Shown piece after piece: positions 57,084 through 64,000 of a stretch of DNA of 64,000 nucleotides. This DNA is from an uncultured Paracoccaceae bacterium (GTDB lineage Bacteria > Pseudomonadota > Alphaproteobacteria > Rhodobacterales > Rhodobacteraceae): assembly GCA_947493255.1 (NCBI GenBank), contig CANLQK010000004.1, positions 248,001 through 312,000 on the forward strand, written 5' to 3'. Position numbers and translations under genes: made by a program. The notes under the pieces are model-generated. The model made no database searches, had not been told where the DNA came from, and saw nothing but the letters and a program-made list of their open reading frames with translations. The stretch's first letter is position 1, and every line of letters starts with the position of its first letter.

Positions 57084-58333
57084 TGACTGACCAAACTAAT
57101 ATTCCCGACCTGATGGCCGACATTGGTATTCGCGCCCGTGCCGCAGCGAAAGTCTTAGCCAGCGCATCACCGGACTCCAAAACACTGGCCCTGAATGCAG
57201 CTGCAGATGCCGTCTGGGAAAGCCGCGAAAAGATCATTGCCGCCAACGCTTTGGACATGGAATTTGGCCGTGACAAAGGACTGTCTGACGCAATGATGGA
57301 TCGCTTGATGCTAGACGAAGACCGCATTGCCGGTATGGTTGCTGGGCTCCGTTCTGTTGCGGCACAGGATGATCCCGTTGGTGCCGTGACCGAGGAATGG
57401 GAACAGCCCAATGGCCTGAATATTCGCCGTGTGCGTACACCCTTGGGCGTGATCGGCGTGATTTATGAAAGCCGCCCAAACGTAACTGCAGACGCTGGTG
57501 CGTTGTGCTTAAAGGCAGGTAATGCCGTTATTTTGCGGGGCGGGTCCGAAGGGTTCAACAGCTCTGGCGCGATCCATGCTGCACTTCAGGTTGGCCTTAA
57601 GGCCGCAGGTTTGCCCGTTGATTCGGTGCAGCTTGTGCCCACCCGCGACCGTGCAGCTGTGCGCGAAATGCTAACGATGACAGACTCAATCGACGTAATC
57701 GTGCCACGCGGCGGCAAAGGCTTGGTTGGTTTGGTCCAACGCGAGGCGCGCGTGCCTGTTTTTGCGCACCTTGAGGGCATCGTGCACATCTACATCGACA
57801 AGGACGCGGACGCCGAAAAGGCACGCGCTGTTGTGTTAAACGCGAAAACACGCCGAACCGGAATTTGCGGCGCTGCGGAATGCATTTTGGTGCACAAAGA
57901 CGCGCAGGCGTTGGGGCAGCAAATTGTGGATGATCTGATAGCAGCGGGCGTCGAAGTACACGCTCAAGGCGTCAACGGCTCGGTCCCCGCCACCCAAGAG
58001 GATTGGGGAACCGAATATCTGGACATGATCATCGCCGCAAAGGTCGTGGATAGCATCGATGACGCAATCGACCACATCCAAACCTTTGGGTCCAATCACA
58101 CCGATTGCATCATTACCGAAGACAGCGCAGCGGTGAATACATTCTTCGCACGTCTGGATTCCGCTATTTTGATGCACAACGCGTCGACCCAGTTTGCCGA
58201 CGGCGGCGAGTTTGGGATGGGCGCCGAGATCGGCATCGCCACAGGCAAAATGCATGCCCGTGGGCCAGTGGGGGCGGCTCAATTGACCAGCTTCAAATAC
58301 TTAGTCGTGGGTGATGGGGCCCTGCGCGCGTAA
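57083..58333 (+). CDS. proA: Gamma-glutamyl phosphate reductase
   Basis: A 416-residue NADPH-dependent aldehyde-dehydrogenase-like enzyme, second step of proline synthesis. [45 protein letters not shown] and the catalytic cysteine in [15 protein letters not shown] are seen. It forms obgE-proB-proA with overlapping starts and stops. Its end meets convergent chpT 21 bp later. Confidence 0.96.
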   Translation: MTDQTNIPDLMADIGIRARAAAKVLASASPDSKTLALNAAADAVWESREKIIAANALDMEFGRDKGLSDAMMDRLMLDEDRIAGMVAGLRSVAAQDDPVGAVTEEWEQPNGLNIRRVRTPLGVIGVIYESRPNVTADAGALCLKAGNAVILRGGSEGFNSSGAIHAALQVGLKAAGLPVDSVQLVPTRDRAAVREMLTMTDSIDVIVPRGGKGLVGLVQREARVPVFAHLEGIVHIYIDKDADAEKARAVVLNAKTRRTGICGAAECILVHKDAQALGQQIVDDLIAAGVEVHAQGVNGSVPATQEDWGTEYLDMIIAAKVVDSIDDAIDHIQTFGSNHTDCIITEDSAAVNTFFARLDSAILMHNASTQFADGGEFGMGAEIGIATGKMHARGPVGAAQLTSFKYLVVGDGALRA

Positions 58334-58354
58334 AGGCGCACTGCCGGCAAAAGA

Positions 58355-58942
58355 TTAGAATGAAATCTTAACCCAGTCGGCACCATGAGACAGCGTTAGG
58401 GTTCGGCTCGCTTCCCTTGCCATTTCTGGCAGCAGCGCAAAATGGACCTGTGCTGGCGTCAAAGATGATGCAACTGCGCTTTTACTAAGCGGGACCCACA
58501 AATCTGGGTCCAAATTCAGGCGATCATGGCTCGCCTGAATGGACCAGCTATTTGCAGCTTCGGTAATGTTGATGTCACCACCAAGCGGCAAAGCCGTTTC
58601 AATGCACATGACCGCCAACAAAGCCACTCGCACATCCAGTCTGAGTGTGTCTGTATTTACGTTCCAAGAGTAACTGAGGCGACCACCACGGGCGACGGCC
58701 TCTAGCGTCGCTAAGATTTCTTGACGTGAAACGGTCTGATCTTGGGATGCGGCCCCAAACGCAAGCCGCAACATTTTCAGTTTCGCAGTCGCGTTTAAAA
58801 CACTTTCAGACACCAGACCCATTTCAGGACCCTGAGCGACGCCAGCCAGTTCAAGTAGCTCAATACCATTGCTGATCGCGCCCAATGGGTTAATTAGGTC
58901 ATGGCAAATTCGCGATCCGATAAGGGCGTTGATATTAGACAA
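58355..58942 (-). CDS. chpT: Histidine phosphotransferase ChpT
   Basis: A 195-residue dimeric phosphotransferase that carries phosphate from CckA to CtrA and CpdR. The phospho-accepting His14 is in RICHDLINPLGAISNGIELLE. The rest resembles a degenerate kinase ATPase domain lacking the usual N and G boxes, as in Caulobacter ChpT. CckA, its donor, is at 33858-36236. It is divergent from the DUF3553 gene with 17 bp between the starts. Confidence 0.92.
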   Translation of the reverse strand: MSNINALIGSRICHDLINPLGAISNGIELLELAGVAQGPEMGLVSESVLNATAKLKMLRLAFGAASQDQTVSRQEILATLEAVARGGRLSYSWNVNTDTLRLDVRVALLAVMCIETALPLGGDINITEAANSWSIQASHDRLNLDPDLWVPLSKSAVASSLTPAQVHFALLPEMAREASRTLTLSHGADWVKISF

Positions 58943-58959
58943 GTGAGGTCTCCGTTTCT

Positions 58960-59139
58960 ATGACACATCAGTCAATTTTCGAACCAGGGATGATCGTTCG
59001 TCATCCGTCTGAAAAGGCGTGGGGATTGGGGCAAGTCCAATCCTCGGTTGGCGGTAAGGTGACCGTAAATTTCGAAAACGTCGGCAAGGTCGTTATTGAT
59101 GAAACACGGGTCAATTTAACAATCGTCTCTCTTGGGTGA
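58960..59139 (+). CDS. DUF3553 domain protein (59 aa)
   Basis: A 59-residue protein, ATG 58960 to TGA 59137-59139. FEPGMIVRHPSEKAWGLGQV, followed by GGKVTVNFENVGKVVID, matches the small DUF3553 family of alphaproteobacteria, which has a CarD/UvrD-C-like Tudor-type fold (family knowledge). GAGG lies about 11 bases upstream. It is often near chpT or ctrA genes; function unknown. Confidence 0.82.
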   Translation: MTHQSIFEPGMIVRHPSEKAWGLGQVQSSVGGKVTVNFENVGKVVIDETRVNLTIVSLG

Positions 59140-59141
59140 CC

Positions 59142-59167
59142 TTTACGTCAACTTGACCCAACGTAAA
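59142..59167. promoter_or_regulatory. Inverted repeat upstream of olsB
   Basis: TTTACGT (59142-59148) and ACGTAAA (59161-59167) form a perfect inverted repeat with a 12-bp spacer, 50 bp before olsB. It could be a dimeric regulator site. It does not fit the Pho box as I know it. Confidence 0.35.
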
Positions 59168-59217
59168 TCATCATTTCAAAACCTCTACAACAGCCTAACT
59201 TGAAAGCTCCAACTAAA

Positions 59218-59985
59218 ATGAAAGATGGGATCACCCTGACACCTCCGAAGTTTGAAGCCAAGCTTGCGACCTGTGATGAGGATGTGAGGGCGGCTCAGTC
59301 TTTGCGGTATCGGGTGTTTGTAGATGAGCTTGGTGCAGATGGTCCGCTTGTCGACCACAGCAAGCGGTTAGAAATCGACACTTTTGACGATCATGCTGAA
59401 CAGCTAATCCTCTTAGATCATGCGCGCGCGGCCAACGACAAAGTGGTTGGTGTGTATAGATTAATGGATAATGACGCAGCCGTTCGGGCAGGGCGTTTTT
59501 ATAGCGAATGCGAATATGATTTATCGGCGTTAACAGCAACGGGTCGGCCTTTGTTGGAGCTCGGGCGGTCGTGTGTGCATTCCGACTATCGCGGGGGTGC
59601 CGCGTTGTTGCACCTTTGGCAGGCCTTGGCTGATGAGGTTGAAAGGCGAAAGGCCGAAATCCTGTTTGGCGTCGCAAGCTTTCATGGAACAGACCTCGAC
59701 ACACTCGCTCCGTCCCTTTCACTCTTGTCCCGCAATCATTCTGCACCAGAGCATTTGCGCGTACGATCAAAGGTCTACCAACCCATGGATCTGGCCGATG
59801 TCACCGACCGTGCCGCGGCGATGAAACAGGTGCCCAGTTTGATAAAGGCGTACCTGCGGCTTGGGGGCGTTGTGGGGGATGGTGCCTTTTTGGATCATGC
59901 CTTTAATACCACTGATGTCTGTCTTATTTTGGATACGGCTGAAATGACGGACCGACAACGGACCATTTATGGGGGACGCCGGTGA
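59218..59985 (+). CDS. olsB: L-ornithine N-alpha-acyltransferase
   Basis: A 255-residue GNAT-fold enzyme that N-acylates ornithine with 3-hydroxy-acyl-ACP, the first step of ornithine-lipid synthesis. AAQSLRYRVFVDELGADGPLVDH, VGVYRLMDNDAAVRAGRFYSECEYDL, LELGRSCVHSDYRGG and FGVASFHGTDL match the OlsB/hemolysin-like acyltransferase pattern. The start may be ATG 59218 or TTG 59200; both lack a strong ribosome binding site. It overlaps olsA by four bases. Confidence 0.9.
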   Translation: MKDGITLTPPKFEAKLATCDEDVRAAQSLRYRVFVDELGADGPLVDHSKRLEIDTFDDHAEQLILLDHARAANDKVVGVYRLMDNDAAVRAGRFYSECEYDLSALTATGRPLLELGRSCVHSDYRGGAALLHLWQALADEVERRKAEILFGVASFHGTDLDTLAPSLSLLSRNHSAPEHLRVRSKVYQPMDLADVTDRAAAMKQVPSLIKAYLRLGGVVGDGAFLDHAFNTTDVCLILDTAEMTDRQRTIYGGRR

Positions 59986-60806
59986 CTTGGACCTCTGATA
60001 CCGTCCCCCCCCAAAAAAAGATCACCGCGTTTGGTTGTATCCGTGTTCTTTTACGCGGAGTTGCTGTCGCGACGGTGACCTTTGGCTGCTTGGCACTGTT
60101 GCTCCTTGTTCGGCTCATTGAACGGCCGCTATTTGGGCAAGGCCGCCCGGTGACCCCGTATATCACCCAATTTGTGTGCCGGTCTGCCTTTCGTTTGATG
60201 GGAATCCGCTATGAACGGGTCGGGACACCGATGAAAGGTGCAGGCGCGGTCGTGGCGAACCATTCGTCTTGGTTGGACATCTTTTCGTTGAATGCCGCAC
60301 AGCGGATCTATTTTGTGTCCAAAGCCGAAGTCGCGAAATGGCCGGGCATTGGCTGGTTGGCCCGCGCCACAGGAACCGTCTTTATTGCCCGCGACCGCAC
60401 GCAGGCCGCCAAACAAGTACAGGTGTTCAAAGACCGTCTATCCCATGGGCATCAATTGTTGTTCTTCCCCGAAGGAACCTCGACCGACGGGCGCCAAGTT
60501 CTTGCGTTCAAGCCAACATTGTTCGCCGCATTTTATGACGATGCCCTACGCGATCAAATGCAGATTCAACCCGTTTCAGTCGTGTATACCGCACCCAATG
60601 GCCACGACGCCCGCCTGTACGGCTGGTGGGGAGACATGGACTTTGGCCCGCATCTGTTGACGACTCTCGCGCAGTCCCCACAAGGGAAGGTGACAGTCGT
60701 CTACCATTCACCGGTGAATGTTGCTGATTTCAAAGACCGAAAAGCGCTGGCGCTACACTTAGAGGCAACCGTGCGCGACGGCCACCAAGCCCGCTTAACG
60801 CATTAA
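59982..60806 (+). CDS. olsA: Lyso-ornithine lipid O-acyltransferase
   Basis: A 274-residue PlsC-family acyltransferase. One N-terminal membrane segment (about 20-45) anchors it. The catalytic box is NHSSWLD (H-X4-D), and FFPEGTSTDGRQV is the substrate-binding block. Context with olsB points to O-acylation of lyso-ornithine lipid rather than of lysophosphatidate. GTG 59982 overlaps the olsB stop. It is convergent with the thiE-like gene, the ends overlapping by 12 bases. Confidence 0.9.
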   Translation: MTWTSDTVPPQKKITAFGCIRVLLRGVAVATVTFGCLALLLLVRLIERPLFGQGRPVTPYITQFVCRSAFRLMGIRYERVGTPMKGAGAVVANHSSWLDIFSLNAAQRIYFVSKAEVAKWPGIGWLARATGTVFIARDRTQAAKQVQVFKDRLSHGHQLLFFPEGTSTDGRQVLAFKPTLFAAFYDDALRDQMQIQPVSVVYTAPNGHDARLYGWWGDMDFGPHLLTTLAQSPQGKVTVVYHSPVNVADFKDRKALALHLEATVRDGHQARLTH

Positions 60807-61427
60807 CGCTGCAAAGTCGGACAAGGTGGAGGCAGGGGCATCTGTTCCCCAAACTTCATCGCCAAGACCAAAGAAATCCGTATGCGGTGTTAGGCTGCGG
60901 ATCAATTCACCATCCAACATACCCTCAGCCACAACAGGCACTTCGATCATCATCGACCACCACTGGAACAGTTCCAGCTCGGCCTGACGGCCATCACCCA
61001 AGGGGGACTGCCCAACAGGGCCAAATGAAATATAGTCAGCGCCCAGTTCGCCAGCCGTCATGCCGTCGTGGCGTGAATTGTGACAAAACGTGCCGACAAT
61101 CGCTTCTTCGCCAAGATCTTTGCGCACCTTTTTAACAGACCGCGCAGCGTCCGTCAGATGAACACCGTCCAACCCAAGGCGTTCGACCATCAGCATGTGT
61201 GAATCCATAACCAAGGCGACATCGCGTTCATGAGTCACCAAACGTAGGGTGTCAGCCGCACGTGCAATACGGTCTTCGTCCTTGGTAGCAAGGGCCAAAC
61301 GCACACATGACACCTCGGTCGCATCCAAACAGGCGGCCAATTGGTCAGGGAACGTGGACAGTTCGAACTCGGATGGGGTGATCAGATAAATCTGCGGATG
61401 ATCGGGGGCGTCTTGTTGGTCTGTCAT
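60795..61427 (-). CDS. Thiamine-phosphate-synthase-like (ThiE/TenI) protein
   Basis: A 210-residue TIM-barrel protein. IYLITPSEFEL, ALVMDSHMLMVERLGLDGVHLTD and GADYISFGPVGQSPLG follow the ThiE pattern, although the pyrophosphate-binding residues are partly changed (for example the usual NDR/D loops read MDSH). It may be a ThiE or a divergent TenI-like protein without synthase activity. No thi genes are next to it. Confidence 0.75.
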   Translation of the reverse strand: MTDQQDAPDHPQIYLITPSEFELSTFPDQLAACLDATEVSCVRLALATKDEDRIARAADTLRLVTHERDVALVMDSHMLMVERLGLDGVHLTDAARSVKKVRKDLGEEAIVGTFCHNSRHDGMTAGELGADYISFGPVGQSPLGDGRQAELELFQWWSMMIEVPVVAEGMLDGELIRSLTPHTDFFGLGDEVWGTDAPASTLSDFAALMR

Positions 61428-61523
61428 CGATACGTCCTTAGAAACTTTGGCCTGCTATAGCGTTGAAATTGCCACTTGAATAGGGGGCTGCTAAAGGCTG
61501 CGTAAGTTTCAGGAGTATCCGAC

Positions 61524-62264
61524 ATGCCAACCGACACAAAACAGCCTGCATTCGTGTTGATCCGTCCTCAGATGGGCGAAAACATTGGTGCCGCCGCGAG
61601 GGCCATGTGGAACTTTGGCTTGGACCGCATGCGCATTGTCGCACCCCGTGATGGCTGGCCAAATCCGGCCGCCGATGCATTGGCGTCTGGGGCAGGGCGC
61701 TTGTTGGACGAAGCAGAAATCGCAGATGACGTCGCCGCTGGGATTGCCGACCGCACCTATGTCTACGCAACAACGGCGCGTCCGCGTGAGTTAACTAAGC
61801 CTGTCTTTTCTCCCGAAGCGGCGATGAAAGACGCATCCGAACGTATCGCACGCGGTGAAAAGGTGGCCGTTATGTTTGGCCCCGAACGCTCTGGCATGGA
61901 AAATGCAGACATCGCTCATGCAAACGCAATCATCACCGTTCCGGTAAACCCAGAATTTCCGTCCCTCAATCTCGCGCAATGTGTGTTGCTGGTGGGGTAT
62001 GAATGGCGCCGCACCCAAGAACAAATTGCCGATGTGGTGGTGCAGGGGCAAACCATCACGCCAGCCGACCAAAAAGACGTCGAAGCCTTGGCGCGTCATT
62101 ACGAAGACCGGTTAGAAGAGGCGGGTTTCTTTTACCCCGACCACAAGGCCGAAAACATGAAGGTCAACCTGCGCAACCTCTGGAGCCGCATGCCCATGAC
62201 ACGTGCCGACATTCAAATGATGCACGGCATGCTGCGCCAGCTCTTGCGCGGCAAATCCGAATAG
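61524..62264 (+). CDS. trmJ: tRNA (cytidine/uridine-32-2'-O)-methyltransferase TrmJ
   Basis: A 246-residue SPOUT methyltransferase. PAFVLIRPQMGENIGAAARAMWNFGLDRM is the N-terminal motif with the catalytic-type Asn/Arg. VAVMFGPERSGMENADI and NPEFPSLNLAQCVLL form the SAM-binding knot. The C-terminal 90 residues are the TrmJ helical extension. It acts on tRNA position 32. Confidence 0.9.
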   Translation: MPTDTKQPAFVLIRPQMGENIGAAARAMWNFGLDRMRIVAPRDGWPNPAADALASGAGRLLDEAEIADDVAAGIADRTYVYATTARPRELTKPVFSPEAAMKDASERIARGEKVAVMFGPERSGMENADIAHANAIITVPVNPEFPSLNLAQCVLLVGYEWRRTQEQIADVVVQGQTITPADQKDVEALARHYEDRLEEAGFFYPDHKAENMKVNLRNLWSRMPMTRADIQMMHGMLRQLLRGKSE

Positions 62265-62313
62265 ATACATGTCTTAACAGCGCCCACCGCACGGCACGTT
62301 AACCAGGCCATTT

Positions 62314-62354
62314 TGTACATCTTGTATGTACAGGATGTGTACAGCCTGTGTACG
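62314..62354 (+). repeat. Phased TGTAC motifs upstream of ctaA
   Basis: GTAC occurs at 62315, 62328, 62339 and 62350, mostly inside TGTACA-like words (TGTACATC, TGTACAGG, TGTACAGC, TGTACGGA). Spacings are 13, 11 and 11 bp, close to one helical turn, so repeats would face the same side of the helix. This looks like a multi-site operator. Confidence 0.5.
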
Positions 62355-62449
62355 GATTGTGCCTGTTGATTTCCCCCGAAAAATAAGGCGTTTACCTTTA
62401 AAACCGGTGACCTCACAAAAATCTCGGGGGAGGGCGTTAACTTTTCCCG

Positions 62450-62489
62450 CCAAACTGCGCCCCCAAACTGCGACCGATTGGCGGTTTGG
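62450..62489 (+). promoter_or_regulatory. Competing hairpin arms in the ctaA leader
   Basis: CCAAACTGC occurs twice (62450-62458 and 62463-62471). Either copy can pair over nine bases, with one wobble, with the single downstream GCGGTTTGG (62481-62489). Two 5' arms competing for one 3' arm is a pattern of conformational switches. It lies about 60 bp before ctaA. Confidence 0.45.
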
Positions 62490-62546
62490 GTTGCCCTAAG
62501 CTGGGGCGCACCCTAGTTTGCCCTTAACATGTAGATGAGGTTCAAG

Positions 62547-63683
62547 ATGGCCACCAAGCCACGCAGCATTTTTGAAGACGTCACCGAGACAGCAAAACCA
62601 GTCGCCGCAACCGGCGTGATCGACGCCAAATCACGTGGCGCACGTGGGGGCATTCGTATTTGGTTGATGGTCCTTTTCGCCTTGGTCACGTTGATGATCG
62701 TAGTCGGCGGTTTGACCCGCCTAACAGACAGTGGGTTGTCGATCACTGAATGGGCCCCAATCTCGGGTTCTGTGCCACCCCTCAATGCCGAAGACTGGAA
62801 CGCGGAATTCGAAGCCTACAAACAAATCCCTGAATATATTGAACAAAACAGCGGCATGTCCCTGTCGGAATTCAAGACCATCTACTGGTGGGAATGGGGG
62901 CATCGCCAGCTTGGCCGTTTCATCGGACTGGTATGGGCGCTTGGGTTCTTTGGCTTCTTGATTGCGGGCAAAATCCCAACCGGATGGACGGGACGCTTAG
63001 TATTGATTGGCGCACTCGGCGGCCTTCAAGGGGCTATCGGTTGGTGGATGGTGCACTCGGGCCTTCAAGAAGGAATGCTCGATGTGGCGTCGTATCGGCT
63101 GGCCACTCATTTGGGTTTAGCCTTTGTTATCCTGGGTTTTATAGCTTGGTACGTGTTCTTATTGGGACGTCGCGAGGCTGATTTGATGCAAGCCCGCCGC
63201 GCGGGCGAGGCTAAACTGTTTTCAATGTCCACTGGTCTGATGCATTTCGCATTCCTGCAAATCCTGTTGGGTGCTTTGGTCGCCGGCATCGATGCAGGCC
63301 ACGCCTTCCCAACATGGCCCTTGATGGGCAGCGGCTTCTTCCCACCAGACCCGTTCCAGATCACACCAATCTGGCGCAATTTCTTTGAAGACGCAGGTCT
63401 CGTCCAATTCATTCACCGCATGTCTGGCTATCTGCTGTTTGCCTTTGCGATAGTTGTCTGGTTGCGCGCAAGGCGCTCCCCCAATGGGCAAACACGGTTT
63501 GGGTTCAACGTTGTTATCGCTTTGATAACACTACAAATGATAATCGGAATTGCGACAGTGCTTTACTCGGCACCGGTACAAATCGCGATCGTACATCAAT
63601 TTATGGCGGTCCTGTTGTGGGTCGCAATTTTGCGGGGGCGCTATCTGGCCCGTTATCCGCTCGCTCAATCCGTAAGGGGATAA
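62547..63683 (+). CDS. ctaA: Haem A synthase (CtaA/Cox15)
   Basis: A 378-residue membrane enzyme that oxidises the C8 methyl of haem O to make haem A for cytochrome c oxidase. About eight membrane segments are seen. VGGLTRLTDSGLSITEWAPISGS, YWWEWGHRQLGRFIGLVWALGF with a haem-ligand His, a central His in RLATHLGLAF, and FIHRMSGYLLF and VHQFMAVLLW near the end fit the alphaproteobacterial Cox15 type. ATG 62547 with GAGG upstream is preferred over ATG 62535. An M32 peptidase gene follows immediately. Confidence 0.94.
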   Translation: MATKPRSIFEDVTETAKPVAATGVIDAKSRGARGGIRIWLMVLFALVTLMIVVGGLTRLTDSGLSITEWAPISGSVPPLNAEDWNAEFEAYKQIPEYIEQNSGMSLSEFKTIYWWEWGHRQLGRFIGLVWALGFFGFLIAGKIPTGWTGRLVLIGALGGLQGAIGWWMVHSGLQEGMLDVASYRLATHLGLAFVILGFIAWYVFLLGRREADLMQARRAGEAKLFSMSTGLMHFAFLQILLGALVAGIDAGHAFPTWPLMGSGFFPPDPFQITPIWRNFFEDAGLVQFIHRMSGYLLFAFAIVVWLRARRSPNGQTRFGFNVVIALITLQMIIGIATVLYSAPVQIAIVHQFMAVLLWVAILRGRYLARYPLAQSVRG

Positions 63684-63685
63684 CC

Positions 63686-64000
63686 ACATGGCAGCCTTTG
63701 AAGAACTGATGGCGTTCGAACGCGAAACGCAGGCGTTGGCGCAGGTGGCAGGCCGTTTGGGCTGGGACCAAGAAACCATGATGCCGCGGGAAGCGGCCCC
63801 CCAACGGGGCGAAGAGATGGCTGCGATGGAGGCTGTTTTACACGCCCGCCGCACGGACCCACGGGTTGCCGATTGGCTGGCCGCCGCAGAAACATCTGGT
63901 GAAGTCGAAGTGGCCCAACTGCTCCACATTCGCCGGTCGTTCGATCGCGCCAGCAAGGTGCCAGCCAACTTAGCAAGTGAAATCGCCCGCGTCACATCTC
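63686..64000 (+). CDS. M32-family metallocarboxypeptidase, N-terminal part (cut by window edge)
   Basis: The frame is open from ATG 63686 (AAGGGG upstream) to the window end, 105 residues. AAFEELMAFERETQALAQVAG and LGWDQETMMPREAAPQRGEEMA are the typical N-terminus of Taq-type M32 carboxypeptidases, which remove C-terminal residues with a zinc HEXXH site that would lie beyond the edge. It starts two bases after the ctaA stop. Confidence 0.9.

Noticed and set aside
62335-62499. About 54-codon open frame upstream of ctaA starting inside the TGTAC repeats
   Set aside because: Starts in the repeats, lacks a ribosome binding site and has composition unlike nearby genes.

Overview
The window looks like a chromosomal segment of a marine alphaproteobacterium of the Rhodobacteraceae (Roseobacter group). 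Supporting signs are a CckA histidine kinase and a ChpT phosphotransferase of the CtrA phosphorelay, an L21 ribosomal protein with a long C-terminal extension, a pyrrolysine-free MttB-type methyltransferase with a RACo-type reactivator, an aglEFGAK alpha-glucoside locus, OlsBA ornithine-lipid genes, and moderate GC throughout. No insertion sequence, prophage, CRISPR array or rRNA was seen. The genes are mostly core metabolism in short operons. This assignment rests on gene content only.

Layout. 1-3155: tyrS (cut by the left edge), anmK, mttB-like. 3580-8267: outer-membrane barrel protein, PEP-mutase/ICL-like enzyme, aminotransferase, soxR with a divergent SoxR-type promoter driving a 48-codon ORF and a VOC protein, MmcQ/YjbR protein, DUF1697 protein. 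8313-12313: a 13-codon Ile/Cys/Thr-rich leader ORF followed by cysS, cimA and a squalene/phytoene-synthase-like gene. 12310-18936: MFS transporter and a corrin block (cobB, cobA / cbiD, cobK) followed by a DNA glycosylase and an esterase. 19049-23717: HNH endonuclease and zwf-pgl-pgi. 23718-29552: thioesterase, DUF2235 protein, RidA, tRNA-Gly, a membrane protein, a lipoprotein and a RACo-type protein. 29706-33722: RTX protein, guaB, RsmB-like methyltransferase. 33761-36236: a perfect 9-bp tandem repeat and cckA.

36248-46187 is an alpha-glucoside use locus: aglR-bgl-glk on the minus strand and aglEFGAK on the plus strand, with two AglR-like palindromes between them. Sugars enter through AglEFG/K, are cut by AglA and Bgl, and phosphorylated by Glk; Pgi, Zwf and Pgl at 19860-23717 can feed them into the Entner-Doudoroff or pentose phosphate route. 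46209-48418: rlmE and glpK. 48565-51919: a small unknown protein, a LuxR-type regulator, tRNA-Ser, a DUF2059 protein, a receiver-only response regulator and a lipoprotein. 52103-58333: rplU, rpmA, GNAT, LysE-type exporter, GNAT, obgE, proB, proA. 58355-64000: chpT, DUF3553, olsB, olsA, thiE-like, trmJ, ctaA and an M32 carboxypeptidase cut by the right edge.

The observation most likely to be new is the leader ORF MKSICTICIIITC directly upstream of the cysS-cimA pair. One enzyme charges tRNA-Cys and the other commits carbon to isoleucine, and the peptide is loaded with exactly Cys and Ile (plus Thr). Others worth a look are the 8-copy 9-bp repeat in the cckA leader, the SoxR promoter with a hidden small ORF, the repeat-rich ctaA upstream region, and the ridA terminator that abuts the DUF2235 start codon.
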